Below, piece after piece: positions 38,931 to 47,996 of a DNA stretch of 64,000 nucleotides (positions are counted from its first letter, which is position 1; every line of letters begins with the position of its first letter). The translations under genes and the position numbers were made by a program. The stretch covers positions 1-64,000 of the forward strand of contig JAHBNG010000066.1 in NCBI GenBank assembly GCA_019217005.1, written 5' to 3'. The notes under the pieces were generated by a model. That model did not search any database, was not told the origin of the DNA, and was given only the letters and a program-made list of their open reading frames with translations. Source of the DNA: Chloroflexi bacterium TSY (GTDB taxonomy: Bacteria; Chloroflexota; Anaerolineae; Caldilineales; Caldilineaceae).

Positions 38931-39980
38931 TCACAGAGCCGCTGTTTTTCGCGCCACATAAACTTCTCGCGACAACGTCAATGTGGACCTTAGCTGGCGA
39001 GATACATGAGGGCTGGCAGCCAACCAGGAGACAGCTTGAGCCAAAGCCTGACGCGCTGGTCTCGGTTTGTAGCCAAGGTTAGCGGCTTTGTTGTGCTGAT
39101 ACCAGTAGTAGCGACCGACCATTTTGGCCTGGGTGCGCGTTGTTAGAGGCGGCTGCCGGATGATGGCTGCCATCAACTCGGCTGCCGTTGCCGCTAGATA
39201 AGAGACTGTATGGTTGGCATAGAGATTCGGCCCCTGCACACCGCACAATTCTGAAATGAGTCCGTGTATAGCCGACCATTCCAAATTTTCAGAACCGAGA
39301 ATATAGTGCTGCCCCGCTTGTCCTCTTTCTGCTGCCAGCCTATGACCACGGGCAACATCAGTCACCGAGACGATATTGCAACCACCGGGAAAGGTCATTT
39401 TGAAAGGATCAGTCAGATAGGCGATGATGATGCCGTTACTCGGTCCTAGGCGAACATCATAAGGGCCAACTACAATCGTGGGGCAGACCGCGACGACCTC
39501 AAGCCCCAGCGTATCAGAATAGGTGAAGGCAACAGAATCTTGAGCTGTTTTAGCAAGGATATAGGGCGGAGGGTCTGGTTCGTCCAGAGTAAAGGTTTCA
39601 TCGCGTACGACCGGGCGGTCAGCCGAACCAAAGATAACTGAAGATGAGGTCAAAACCACACGGCGGCCCCCTGCCCGTGTGGTGGCCGTAAGTACATTTT
39701 TTGTTCCATCAACAGCGATATGATCCAATTCTGCGGCTGCATATCCTCCATACGCAAAGACGGCAGCCGTGTGAAAAACCACTTCGCAGCCTTCAGCAGC
39801 CGCGGCAAGTGATTCCGGCACCAGCAGATCGCCAGTAACCAGCTCAACCTCTAGACCCGCCAGGCCGCTGACATTGCTAGTTGCACGGACCATGGCCCTA
39901 ACCTGATATCCAGCGGTCAGAAGTTCACGAACCAGATTCGAGCCGATTAGGCCATTGGCACCCGTAACTAGCGCTTTCAT
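38931..39980 (-). CDS. NAD-dependent epimerase/dehydratase (extended SDR)
   Basis: 349 residues. The Rossmann motif is VTGANGLIGSNLVRELL. The catalytic tyrosine region is DPPPYILAKTAQD (YxxxK shifted to YILAK), after VVLTSSSVIFG. It resembles dihydroflavonol-reductase/3-beta-HSD-like extended SDRs. Its ATG overlaps the stop of the DUF362-type gene (ATGA), so it belongs to the same operon. The substrate is unknown; together with the two SRPBCC-like domains next to it, a hydrophobic small molecule is plausible. Confidence 0.88.
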   Translation of the reverse strand: MKALVTGANGLIGSNLVRELLTAGYQVRAMVRATSNVSGLAGLEVELVTGDLLVPESLAAAAEGCEVVFHTAAVFAYGGYAAAELDHIAVDGTKNVLTATTRAGGRRVVLTSSSVIFGSADRPVVRDETFTLDEPDPPPYILAKTAQDSVAFTYSDTLGLEVVAVCPTIVVGPYDVRLGPSNGIIIAYLTDPFKMTFPGGCNIVSVTDVARGHRLAAERGQAGQHYILGSENLEWSAIHGLISELCGVQGPNLYANHTVSYLAATAAELMAAIIRQPPLTTRTQAKMVGRYYWYQHNKAANLGYKPRPARQALAQAVSWLAASPHVSRQLRSTLTLSREVYVARKTAAL

Positions 39981-42319
39981 GTCCCCGCCTCTGATTTCGG
40001 TTCGGGCGGTCTATCTGCCTGGCTGTGATCTGCATTGCGGAGCATTGCACCGTCGGCGGCCAAACTACTCGCGTCTTTGTCCATGGCAACCACTAAGTCA
40101 GTCCAGAAGTGGCTCGCGTCATTGGTCATTTGGGTCAAGGTCTTTTCTATGCTAGATGCCTGCCTGTCAAAGTTGCTTGCGTCCCGCCCAGCACTATTGG
40201 AGGTATTCGCATTCCCCTTGAAATGGACAAAGCCATCTGCGTCAACTTCCCCACCTGAGCCTCTGGATTTACTTGACTGGGACAGCGTACTGGTCAACTC
40301 TCCTGGCCAGATCTGTTTGAATAGCTCAGACACTTTCTCAATTACTTTTCCCACCTGCGCAGTTGGCGGCGGCTCGGCAGCTTCGAAGCCTTGTTCACCC
40401 TGCTGTGGATGCCACGGGCGGCCAATGCGAATCTGACGACCTTCGACCTTGGCTTCAAAATTAGCCATCGTTTGTTTGAAGAAGGTCGTGTAGGCATGGG
40501 CAACCAAAAAATCTTTAAGTGGAGGATAGAGATCCAGATTGATCATTTGCCAGAAAGGCGGCAAATTGAAGAGCTGGCGACCGAAAATGGTCACCTGGGT
40601 TTCGTCCTCTTCCCCTTCTACATCAATGCGGCTGAAAGTGACGATGCCATCATCGTAAACTGCTGAGTCGTTTTCGCTATTTACCGTTTTCCAAAAGATT
40701 TGATGCGCATCTTGCTCGTAAATGATGTATTCTAATTTTGTCACATCGATGACCTGGCCCTCATAGAGAACCAGATAGTTGGGCTGAGGCAGATAGAGGT
40801 TGCGCTCGACTTGATGGGTCACTCTGCTCTGGCCATCATGGGCAACGGGTACAGCTACCCCACCGATATAATCGTTCATAAACTGAATAGACTTACTGAT
40901 GTCTACCTGCCCCACAAAATCATCATAAGGAACCGGAACCTGGCGCGAAAACTCAAAGATGACCGACTCTTCCAGATAACGCCAACGCATCCCATTGGCA
41001 TCGGATGGCAATTGATGAACTAACTCTGCCAACGGCGAGAGATAATCGATGATGGCTTCATAATCGGCCAACGGATATTCAACTGGGTCAAGGTTTAGAG
41101 GCGCTTCTTTCCAGCGCAAACGGTCTTTATCATATAACGTCTGGTATGCCTCCAGATTCTTCAGAAGCCCTCCCAGGACGTAGTTCAGGCCTACGAATCC
41201 CCATAAGGCCAGCGGATTCTCATCAATATTGGCAAAATATTTGCTGGCAAATCGGTTCGCTTGTTCATTGATCAACTCTTTGAAGGGGAATAAAACGTGG
41301 TTGACTACCTGTAGCCAGGGAATGAGTAAGCGGCGAACATCAGGATGTTGATTGCGCCGCCGTACCGAATCAGCCAGAAGCGGTGAGACGTTGCGCCATC
41401 CATGATAGGCGGCGACACTCCCTTCGATTTTGTGGTTTGGCGGCAGCCCCAGCCGACGCAAAGCAGGTGTATTGATGGTTGAGCTGAACGGGTCTAGCCC
41501 CATCTTGAGAGCACCGACCCAATCGGCCAGCAGCAAGTTGTCGCTGGCAATCACCGTATTGGTTACAAGGGGACGGGCAATGCGGACACCACCACTACCG
41601 TGGTTGCTAATAGTTGCATCAATGAGGCTGAAGTGAACAGGCGTCTGTTGTAACAGTTCCAGACATGCATCCCCCGGATTGAAGCGGTGACGATAGTGAT
41701 ACTCTTTGTCACGCAAGGGCAGAACGCCCAGCAAGTTCGCTAAGCCCAGGGCGTAAAAGTCTTCTTCGTCGGTTTTGTTTTTTGCGAAGCTGATGCGGTA
41801 GTGGGCGTCCAGCCAAGGCTGAGCCAGACCGCTGCCGTGCAAAACGGTCCCCGGCGGAAAAGGGGCCTCGACAACCTGTTCGCTCAGATCGACAACATCA
41901 TAATCGTTGCCTTGCTCCGTCACGTAGCGGTAGCCGACCATATCGGCCAGAATGACTACCTCCCGATTTTCCAGCCATAGATCAAAGCTATTTCGCCCCT
42001 CAGCAACAATCACTTGCGCGTAGCCGCGCTTGTGGAGTAAGTCGATCAGATGCTCAACCAGCCGCGGATCGGTTCCCGTGGGTACTCCTTCGTCGAAGAA
42101 GATCATATCAGGCTTAATCAGAATCAGGAATTCTGCTGGGCCCAAACCCGTCAATTGCCGCGTCCGCTCTAGATGTAGCCAGAAGTCGCTCTGTTCGAGG
42201 GCTGCTTCTAAGAGACCAAATTTGTCAGCCTCGGGCTGTTTGACAATAACAGCTTTGCTCTGAAGCGGGCTCGGACTCTGGCTTTGGCTCTGATTTAGCT
42301 CTAGAGCATCAGTCGGCAT
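39977..42319 (-). CDS. Large DUF362-type protein with a second domain and disordered tail
   Basis: About 780 residues from ATG 42319, RBS GGAGA; it overlaps the upstream gene by 11 nt. Residues ~60-300 look like DUF362 (LILIKPDMIFFDEGVPTGTD, DATISNHGSGGVRIARPLVT, ASDNLLLADWVGALKMGLDP). Around 440-640 lies a beta-rich stretch that could be SRPBCC-like (YDDFVGQVDISKSIQFMNDY through FSRIDVEGEEDETQVTIFGR). The last ~120 residues are polar and repetitive in Ser/Asp/Asn. No ferredoxin-type Cys clusters, often seen with DUF362, are present. This fusion is new to me and its function is unknown. Confidence 0.75.
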   Translation of the reverse strand: MPTDALELNQSQSQSPSPLQSKAVIVKQPEADKFGLLEAALEQSDFWLHLERTRQLTGLGPAEFLILIKPDMIFFDEGVPTGTDPRLVEHLIDLLHKRGYAQVIVAEGRNSFDLWLENREVVILADMVGYRYVTEQGNDYDVVDLSEQVVEAPFPPGTVLHGSGLAQPWLDAHYRISFAKNKTDEEDFYALGLANLLGVLPLRDKEYHYRHRFNPGDACLELLQQTPVHFSLIDATISNHGSGGVRIARPLVTNTVIASDNLLLADWVGALKMGLDPFSSTINTPALRRLGLPPNHKIEGSVAAYHGWRNVSPLLADSVRRRNQHPDVRRLLIPWLQVVNHVLFPFKELINEQANRFASKYFANIDENPLALWGFVGLNYVLGGLLKNLEAYQTLYDKDRLRWKEAPLNLDPVEYPLADYEAIIDYLSPLAELVHQLPSDANGMRWRYLEESVIFEFSRQVPVPYDDFVGQVDISKSIQFMNDYIGGVAVPVAHDGQSRVTHQVERNLYLPQPNYLVLYEGQVIDVTKLEYIIYEQDAHQIFWKTVNSENDSAVYDDGIVTFSRIDVEGEEDETQVTIFGRQLFNLPPFWQMINLDLYPPLKDFLVAHAYTTFFKQTMANFEAKVEGRQIRIGRPWHPQQGEQGFEAAEPPPTAQVGKVIEKVSELFKQIWPGELTSTLSQSSKSRGSGGEVDADGFVHFKGNANTSNSAGRDASNFDRQASSIEKTLTQMTNDASHFWTDLVVAMDKDASSLAADGAMLRNADHSQADRPPEPKSEAGT

Positions 42320-43079
42320 CGGCTTTATCTCCGGTCCGTTTGCGGCGACGAGTAGACTTCTTGGTGGCTGATGGCTCATTGACTGTGTCGGCAACCGGCT
42401 CGGCCAGCCCAATCAGCTCTAGTTCCAAACCATCATATCCTCGCACCTCTACGATGGCGCGATACGGCTTGCCTGGCGTAAAGTGGTCGGCGGTCAATGG
42501 AAGGCTTATGGTGACTGTCTGCGCTTTGCCTGGAGGCAAGACAAAGCGAGCTGGCTCTATGGTCAATGCAGAACGAAAGCTGACTGCCTCGTCTGACCCA
42601 ACGAAATCAGAGATCAGGAAGGAAATTTCGGCAGGCTCTTGCTGCTTGTTCTCCAGAGTGAACGTGCGCACGGCTGTTTGGCCAATCGGTGCCTGCATGG
42701 GGACCTCAATGCGTCGAACCGCAGCGCCTACCGCGGTTTGTGGCTCTTCAACGTCGGTTCCCACCATTTCTTTATCGTCCGCATGGTTCGAGGGCTTATC
42801 CATGAACTGACTAAAAAACCGTTCGCTGTAGGTTCTATTAAGCTTGAAGAGTTCACCATAGTAGGTGAGGCTTAACGAAGCTGCATCGCGAACATAGTTG
42901 GCCGTCTCCTGGCTCGCAAAGCGGAAGAGATCACTACGACCTGACTCGGTGAAGAGATCTCCCCGACCGATGCGCTGGGCAAATTCGACGTAGTTTTGCG
43001 TCATGCGGACCTGGTCTTTGACAGCCTGAGAGAAAAGGTCTTGAAGTCGTTGGCCAAACTCATTTTCGTTGTTACTCAT
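42309..43079 (-). CDS. Phasin-like helical N-terminus plus Ig-like domain
   Basis: 256 residues. Residues 1-90 are helical and polar, in the manner of granule-associated phasins (LQDLFSQAVKDQVRMTQNYV, ASLSLTYYGELFKLNRTYSE). Residues ~115-225 form a beta-rich domain (TAVRTFTLENKQQEPAEISF, VLPPGKAQTVTISLPL) like the COG1470/Ig-type domains of the two neighbouring products. The C-terminus is Lys/Arg-rich (KKSTRRRKRTG). No signal peptide is seen, so it is probably cytoplasmic. The phasin resemblance is by composition only. Confidence 0.7.
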   Translation of the reverse strand: MSNNENEFGQRLQDLFSQAVKDQVRMTQNYVEFAQRIGRGDLFTESGRSDLFRFASQETANYVRDAASLSLTYYGELFKLNRTYSERFFSQFMDKPSNHADDKEMVGTDVEEPQTAVGAAVRRIEVPMQAPIGQTAVRTFTLENKQQEPAEISFLISDFVGSDEAVSFRSALTIEPARFVLPPGKAQTVTISLPLTADHFTPGKPYRAIVEVRGYDGLELELIGLAEPVADTVNEPSATKKSTRRRKRTGDKADAD

Positions 43080-43094
43080 CCAAATTCCTCCAGG

Positions 43095-43814
43095 CTAACA
43101 GCATCCACAATGACAATCAATTACATGGTTGGCACAATCACGCGGCAGTACGGCCACAGCGATGCGAATGGAGCGAATATCACACCCTTTCACACGTAAA
43201 TCGGCATAGTACACTTTACAACTATCCACATCTGGCAACTGTTGGTTCGCTGGTGCACCTGTGTCATCGATTGTACTGTCCGTTCCCGCTACGTCGATAG
43301 CTAGCACGACCGCTCTTTCTTCGCAAGCCCCTAGGGTAAAGCTGTCTGGATCCAAGATCCGGCCGTTTATTTTGACAGGCTGATCTTTATGGGTTGTCCA
43401 GTCGCTTATACTCAGTTCGACATCACGTTCTCGGCGGCGGTTGTTTTCGATAACCAACGGTACCATCTGACGATCGCCGACACGTGCATGGATCAACAAA
43501 TCGGCGTCTGTAATGCAACACTGGCAGTGGCAGTCATCATACTTGCAAGGGTCAGAACAACAACAATCATCGGGACAACCGCACTGGCAAGTATATCGCC
43601 GTGGCTGCATGGCTGGCTCCCAAACCGCTTCCGCGGCCCGATTCCAGGCGTCAAAGGCATCGTTCCACATGCGTCCCCATTCTTGAATGGGCGGTGCAGA
43701 CATGATCTCTTCCCATGATCGAGCCAAATCGGTGGCGACACCGCACATCGCAGGACGATTCGAGTCCATATAACGTGAACGATAATTGCGTATTCTACTA
43801 GTTCGTTTTTGCAT
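43095..43814 (-). CDS. Cys-rich protein with Ig-like domain
   Basis: 239 residues, RBS AAGGAG before ATG 43814. A helical N-terminus (SWEEIMSAPPIQEWGRMWND, also reminiscent of phasins) is followed at ~80-105 by a dense Cys cluster (CQCGCPDDCCCSDPCKYDDC). Then comes a beta domain (ADLLIHARVGDRQMVPLVIE) and a final CANHVIDCHCGCC. The two Cys clusters could bind metal or form crosslinks. It has no export signal. The second gene upstream has no Cys cluster, so this is not shared by the whole operon. The function is unknown. Confidence 0.72.
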   Translation of the reverse strand: MQKRTSRIRNYRSRYMDSNRPAMCGVATDLARSWEEIMSAPPIQEWGRMWNDAFDAWNRAAEAVWEPAMQPRRYTCQCGCPDDCCCSDPCKYDDCHCQCCITDADLLIHARVGDRQMVPLVIENNRRRERDVELSISDWTTHKDQPVKINGRILDPDSFTLGACEERAVVLAIDVAGTDSTIDDTGAPANQQLPDVDSCKVYYADLRVKGCDIRSIRIAVAVLPRDCANHVIDCHCGCC

Positions 43815-43852
43815 GGGGGTCTCCTTTATCGCTTACGAGCGGTAGTCCCTAC

Positions 43853-44638
43853 TCACTCGCGGTTGACTGGCGTCACCACAAATTCAAGCGTTGCGTTATA
43901 AAAAGGCAGTCGGGCCAGGTAACGGCTGTTCGGCTCCAACTGCTTTGGCAGAGTCAGCTTAAACGGAATGGCACGAACCTCGCCAGGGCTTAAGTCAATG
44001 GGCACACTGGGATTCTGAACCTCAAGGAATCTGGCCTCTTTGACGATGACGCTCGATCCAACGTCGATCACTTCGGCAAATAGCGATCTCAAGCGCTCCT
44101 GTTGCACATCGACCGGTGCAACGGAACCCATGAGACTGCGCGGAAGCATTACTTCTTGCCCAAGCGCCACTCTGCCTGGCTGGCCGATAGTTAGGGGCAC
44201 ATTTCCCTGGTTTCTAAAGATTATCTGTTTGGTAACGGATTCGCCGGCATTGGCGTCAATGACCACTGAGAGCGGCTGCAGTTCCAACCGATATACCTCG
44301 ACAACGTGTACAACGACGGGGCGACTCGTTCCAGCCGTCTCCAATTCACCTTGGTATTCGCCCGGCGTGGTATAGGGGTCCATCTCTACGGATAGCCTAA
44401 TACGCTGCATTCCGCCAGGTGGAATCGTGCCAGAGAGAGAAACGGCTACCATGGGCGATGGCTGGTCCTCATCCACAGGGCGAAGACTCAATTGCGCTTC
44501 CTTCAACACCAGACGCTCTTGGCCTGGATTGACCAGCATAATCTCGGTTCGTAACGATGTAGGGTCGCCTACCAGAATGATGGCTTCATTTGCCAGCCGG
44601 TCGAAAATACCGCTTTTGGCTTTATTTTGCCTAGCCAT
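43853..44638 (-). CDS. Protein with two tandem Ig-like domains
   Basis: 261 residues. Two beta-sandwich repeats, each with a statement of the type TIPPGGMQRIRLSVEMDPYT / LSPGEVRAIPFKLTLPK, resemble COG1470/NEW3-type domains normally found outside the cell. Here no signal peptide is visible: the start is ARQNKAKSGIFDRLANEAI. It ends 38 nt before the Cys-rich gene. It may be a structural subunit of the assembly that this operon encodes. Confidence 0.72.
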   Translation of the reverse strand: MARQNKAKSGIFDRLANEAIILVGDPTSLRTEIMLVNPGQERLVLKEAQLSLRPVDEDQPSPMVAVSLSGTIPPGGMQRIRLSVEMDPYTTPGEYQGELETAGTSRPVVVHVVEVYRLELQPLSVVIDANAGESVTKQIIFRNQGNVPLTIGQPGRVALGQEVMLPRSLMGSVAPVDVQQERLRSLFAEVIDVGSSVIVKEARFLEVQNPSVPIDLSPGEVRAIPFKLTLPKQLEPNSRYLARLPFYNATLEFVVTPVNRE

Positions 44639-44647
44639 ATGCCCCTC

Positions 44648-45208
44648 CTATTCGCTCAGGCGGATACGCAACCCGCCGGCGGACTGAGGTTGAAGCGGGG
44701 CTGGCGGCATTGAAGTAGGTTGGTGCGAACTAGGTAGATGCGAAATCGTGCCAGCCTTTGCTTCGCCGCCCCACACAACTTGGGGCCGCTTGTCGGTTTC
44801 GTCAACAATGTGACGCAATTCACCCGATACCGAAAAGCCCATTACTTCAACACCAAGGATTGTGATACCAAAGTGCTGCTGATAGGGCTGCCGGATACAG
44901 GTTGGTGGCAGCGGATCAAGCTTGATAGTAAGACATTGGTCAAAGACCAACGGTTTCACATCCAGTTCAGCCTTGCTTTCGGTTCTGATTGGTTCAGTAA
45001 TAGCCAGTTCGGTCCTAATTGGTTCAGTGATGGCTAACTCAGTTTTGAGCGGTTGGGGAAGCACCACTTCGGTGCGGCTATCGGTTTTGAGGGGTTGCGG
45101 CGTATTGAGGGTGATGTTGCTGTTGATATTATCCAGCCCCTCCAGTGTAACGGTCGTCGGGTTGACATCGATGGTGATAGGATCGTAATGGATATCAAAA
45201 TCGGCCAT
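44648..45208 (-). CDS. First protein of the novel operon, with TELAITEPIR repeats
   Basis: 186 residues, RBS AAAAGGAG before ATG 45208. The N-terminal half carries short repeats (PQPLKT twice, TELAITEPIR twice in tandem). The second half is beta-like (CIRQPYQQHFGITILGVEVM) and the tail is rich in Pro/Ser/Gln. No known domain. The gap to the next gene is 9 nt. A strong promoter lies about 105-135 nt upstream. Confidence 0.7.
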   Translation of the reverse strand: MADFDIHYDPITIDVNPTTVTLEGLDNINSNITLNTPQPLKTDSRTEVVLPQPLKTELAITEPIRTELAITEPIRTESKAELDVKPLVFDQCLTIKLDPLPPTCIRQPYQQHFGITILGVEVMGFSVSGELRHIVDETDKRPQVVWGGEAKAGTISHLPSSHQPTSMPPAPLQPQSAGGLRIRLSE

Positions 45209-45314
45209 AACATTCTCCTTTTCAGATCAACAGCTCGCAGAGCGGTGGGTCACAAAGTAGCAACGCGAAACGTTGAAGATAAATACCATTGGCACCCTTA
45301 TATCGATCCTAATC

Positions 45315-45343
45315 ATTATATAGTATAATTGGTACTATTTCAA
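45315..45343 (-). promoter_or_regulatory. Sigma-70-type promoter of the novel operon
   Basis: On the minus strand, TTGAAA (45343-45338) and TATAAT (45320-45315) are separated by exactly 17 nt. The spacer contains the inverted repeat TAGTA-N7-TACTA, a possible operator. The start of transcription would be near 45308, leaving a leader of about 100 nt. Confidence 0.72.
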
Positions 45344-45385
45344 TCTGAATTTTTATCTCCTGTTCAACCCATGCCTAGGTGAGCT

Positions 45386-46621
45386 ATGATTAGAGACTAT
45401 CGATACGCCTTTCATATCGCTTTGGACAGCAACGGCATCAATGGGCTGGAGGGTATGGCTGGTGTTTGCCTATTTCTCTATAACCCAGAGGATGACTCTT
45501 ATGCCTACAAAGTTCAGTACTACCCAGGCATGGCGGGTGGTCACGCTGTCAACGTGAATCCGGCTGGCACTTATGGTTTTTTGGGCAACGTCGGGCAACA
45601 TCTACTGCTATATGACGCCAAGACATTGAACGAAGTGGATCGCATCTCAACCCTGCGCTTCGAGCTTAACGACACCTCCATCCGCGGCAGTACCCATCTG
45701 ATATGGCTCAATGATGATGAGTTCATTACCGCCATCGGCGACTACTTCTACAAATTCCATATTGATGATCTGCGCAAAGGCGAGAGGTTGGGCCCTCATA
45801 AAGTCAAGTTGCCCCATGCCATGAAGCGAACCCATTCTGGGCGATATCTGTGCTATGGCTCTATGGATCACCCGAACTATGGTCGCGCAGGCGAGGCCAG
45901 AGAGGTGGGCATATGGGATATGGAAACTGGTGAAACGACGCGCTTGGAACTGCCTACTACTTGCTGGCATTTGGTTTGTCACCCTCTTGAAGATTGGTTT
46001 TATGCTGTCTCCTTCCGAGTACTGCCTCAGGATGGTGAGGACTACTATGCGTGGGCAATTGGCTTTCTCAAAGAGTATGCCTTTGAAATCGATGCTGCCA
46101 ACAAGCAAATCCAGCGCCACTGGACTTGCAGCCGTGAAGTTCCAGCCCACATCAATTCAGATGTTACCATTTCGGATCGAGAACTGATCTATTGTAACGG
46201 TGCCAGCCATTCTATCATCTGCATTGATCTGGAGACCTTTGCTAACCATCGCATGATCGATGAAAAGCCGGACCTGCAAACCATGATAGAGCATCCCCGT
46301 GAAATCGCCACGCAGGTGTATGACTCATTTACCCGAGGCAATTTTTTCACTAATAGCCGTCATTTTTTCGGCGCATTGCGGGTTAGCCGCTTCAGCCTGC
46401 TCGATTCGATCTACGCCTGTCAACTTTCCAAAGACCAATCCCTCTTGTTTACCGCCAATCGCGGCCTGAATCACATCACGATTTACGATTATCCCAGCAA
46501 TTGTCTGCGCTTGCGGGTAAAGATGCCAGATCTGCACGAATATGAACCATCTTTACACCCTATGTCCGACCCTAGACTCAGTAGATCCAAATTTCAGGTT
46601 TTGAGAGAGAATTCTGGCTAA
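45386..46621 (+). CDS. Beta-propeller (WD40/YncE-like) protein, C-terminus altered by a MITE
   Basis: 411 residues as written. Blade-like repeats are visible (GHAVNVNPAGTYGFLGNVGQ, GSTHLIWLNDDEFITAIGDY, AHINSDVTISDRELIYCNGA, LSKDQSLLFTANRGLNHITI). There is no signal peptide. The 215-bp MITE at 46579 replaces the end with SRSKFQVLRENSG. Removing it and the 5-bp duplication gives DPRLGFHHGFLISRYNTE, stop at 46842-46844, 412 residues. It is divergent from the novel operon and probably functionally linked by shared regulation. Loss of the native tail may or may not inactivate it. Confidence 0.8.
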   Translation: MIRDYRYAFHIALDSNGINGLEGMAGVCLFLYNPEDDSYAYKVQYYPGMAGGHAVNVNPAGTYGFLGNVGQHLLLYDAKTLNEVDRISTLRFELNDTSIRGSTHLIWLNDDEFITAIGDYFYKFHIDDLRKGERLGPHKVKLPHAMKRTHSGRYLCYGSMDHPNYGRAGEAREVGIWDMETGETTRLELPTTCWHLVCHPLEDWFYAVSFRVLPQDGEDYYAWAIGFLKEYAFEIDAANKQIQRHWTCSREVPAHINSDVTISDRELIYCNGASHSIICIDLETFANHRMIDEKPDLQTMIEHPREIATQVYDSFTRGNFFTNSRHFFGALRVSRFSLLDSIYACQLSKDQSLLFTANRGLNHITIYDYPSNCLRLRVKMPDLHEYEPSLHPMSDPRLSRSKFQVLRENSG

Positions 46622-46793
46622 ACAGTTGACATAAATACAAATTTGCCGGTCGATATCTAGTTTTTGCGTTAGATTTGGGCGATTTTCAGATATGAAATAG
46701 GTTGTTTTCTGTAACCGAAATCTGAATAAATGACTCCAAAATCCCTGCAATCTCGACTGAAAATAGCCAAAAACGCCAAATTTGGATCTACTG
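46579..46793. mobile_element. 215-bp MITE, family 2, copy 1
   Basis: Perfect terminal repeats CAGTAGATCCAAATTT are at the left, with the complement at the right. Target duplications AGACT lie at 46574-46578 and 46794-46798. It looks identical to the copy at 48982-49359 once that copy's internal MITE is removed. Confidence 0.95.
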
Positions 46794-46844
46794 AGACTAG
46801 GATTCCATCACGGATTTTTGATTTCCCGCTATAATACAGAATAA

Positions 46845-47221
46845 ATCTTGTGATATACAACCTATGCAGCAATCAGCGATTTCTTGAGGAAAAATCGGTA
46901 CAAGGCGGTCATCCAACGCAATGTTGGCGGCGACGCCCCAGCTACCCCGCCAAGACCCTAGACGACCCGCCTCGAATGACCGAGCCGTTTCAAATCATGC
47001 AACCACATTGTGCCCGATAACATATACGGAAACAAGCAGCGATTTTCCACTTACGTACTCGTAATACAATCGCATTTGATGCCATGTGCGATCACGTAAT
47101 GCTTTAAGCAAGCACTAGAAAAACCTCAGCCTCGATCATATGACCAAGGCTGCTTTCTTACTTCGATGCGATGATATGCAGTTATGGAAGACTTAGATGG
47201 TAGCCTGTTTCGCCAGTAATT
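46845..47221. other. Intergenic region with a recurring motif
   Basis: No gene. The segment CCGCCAAGACCCTAGACGAC near 46947 resembles CGACCAAGAAACTAAACGAC at 48263 and CCAGGAAACTAAACGACC at 55399. The rest shows nothing that I can support. Confidence 0.4.
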
Positions 47222-47677
47222 CTATATCAGATACTTTGCCACAAACTCTTCTGGCGACAAACACTCAAAGGCATCCGTCTCAGCCGCCGCTGCGCGTACA
47301 AATGAACGATTTGTCGAAACGAAGCATTCAGCCTCACCAATAACTGCTGTCAAATAGATGCCTGCATCTTCATTTGGAATCGGTCCCTCCTCCATCAAAC
47401 GCCGTATCTCGTTCATATTCAGCATTACAAAATGAATGTTCATTCCATGCCAAACCTGATTGAGAATTTCACCTGCCCAATCTTTGTTCGCCACCCGTCT
47501 AGCAACCCGTCGAATTTGATCCAACAAATCCTCGGAGAAGATTATCTCAACCGTAGAAACACGTTGACGTCCATATCCACCCCAAGCAAGAATCTTGCCT
47601 GAATCACTTGTTGGTGCTGCCGCGCCAATAATAAACACATTCGTGTCAAGCAAGACACGATTAGGCGGCTTGACCAT
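47222..47677 (-). CDS. PIN-domain toxin (VapC-like)
   Basis: 151 residues. The PIN acidic residues appear in RVLLDTNVFIIGA (Asp near 10), EDAGIYLTAVIGEAECFVST and the following NRSFVR. PIN toxins are Mg-dependent ribonucleases, usually cutting tRNA or rRNA. It overlaps the antitoxin gene by 17 nt, typical for such pairs. The N-terminal 60 residues are longer than in minimal VapC. Confidence 0.85.
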   Translation of the reverse strand: MVKPPNRVLLDTNVFIIGAAAPTSDSGKILAWGGYGRQRVSTVEIIFSEDLLDQIRRVARRVANKDWAGEILNQVWHGMNIHFVMLNMNEIRRLMEEGPIPNEDAGIYLTAVIGEAECFVSTNRSFVRAAAAETDAFECLSPEEFVAKYLI

Positions 47678-47996
47678 CTGTCATCTTCTCAAAAGCAGCC
47701 GTGCGCTCCGCGGCAATCTCGCGCTTTACATCCCGAACCAAATTCGTAATATCGTCTTCCGTATGATACCCCGCATCCTGAAGTGCCTTGGCAAACTGCT
47801 GGCTCAACTCTTCAATCGACATTGACGGCAACATTGATGTCGTCCGCCAATCCAGTAGCGCACGGAACGCGTCCATCCCGATGATGACAGCTTGTGGCTC
47901 ACCATCATCCGTCACAAACACACATTCTCGGCTCTTGCTAACCCTCTTGAGCCAATAAGCCGTATCATTGTGAACTTCTTGCTCACTTACCTGCAT
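47661..47996 (-). CDS. Phd/YefM-like antitoxin
   Basis: 111 residues. The N-terminal half (VSEQEVHNDTAYWLKRVSKS, then FVTDDGEPQAVIIGMDAFRAL) has the Phd/YefM DNA-binding fold. The acidic C-terminal helices (SIEELSQQFAKALQDAGYHT) probably wrap the PIN toxin. It is the first gene of the pair and is likely to autorepress. Confidence 0.85.
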   Translation of the reverse strand: MQVSEQEVHNDTAYWLKRVSKSRECVFVTDDGEPQAVIIGMDAFRALLDWRTTSMLPSMSIEELSQQFAKALQDAGYHTEDDITNLVRDVKREIAAERTAAFEKMTDGQAA

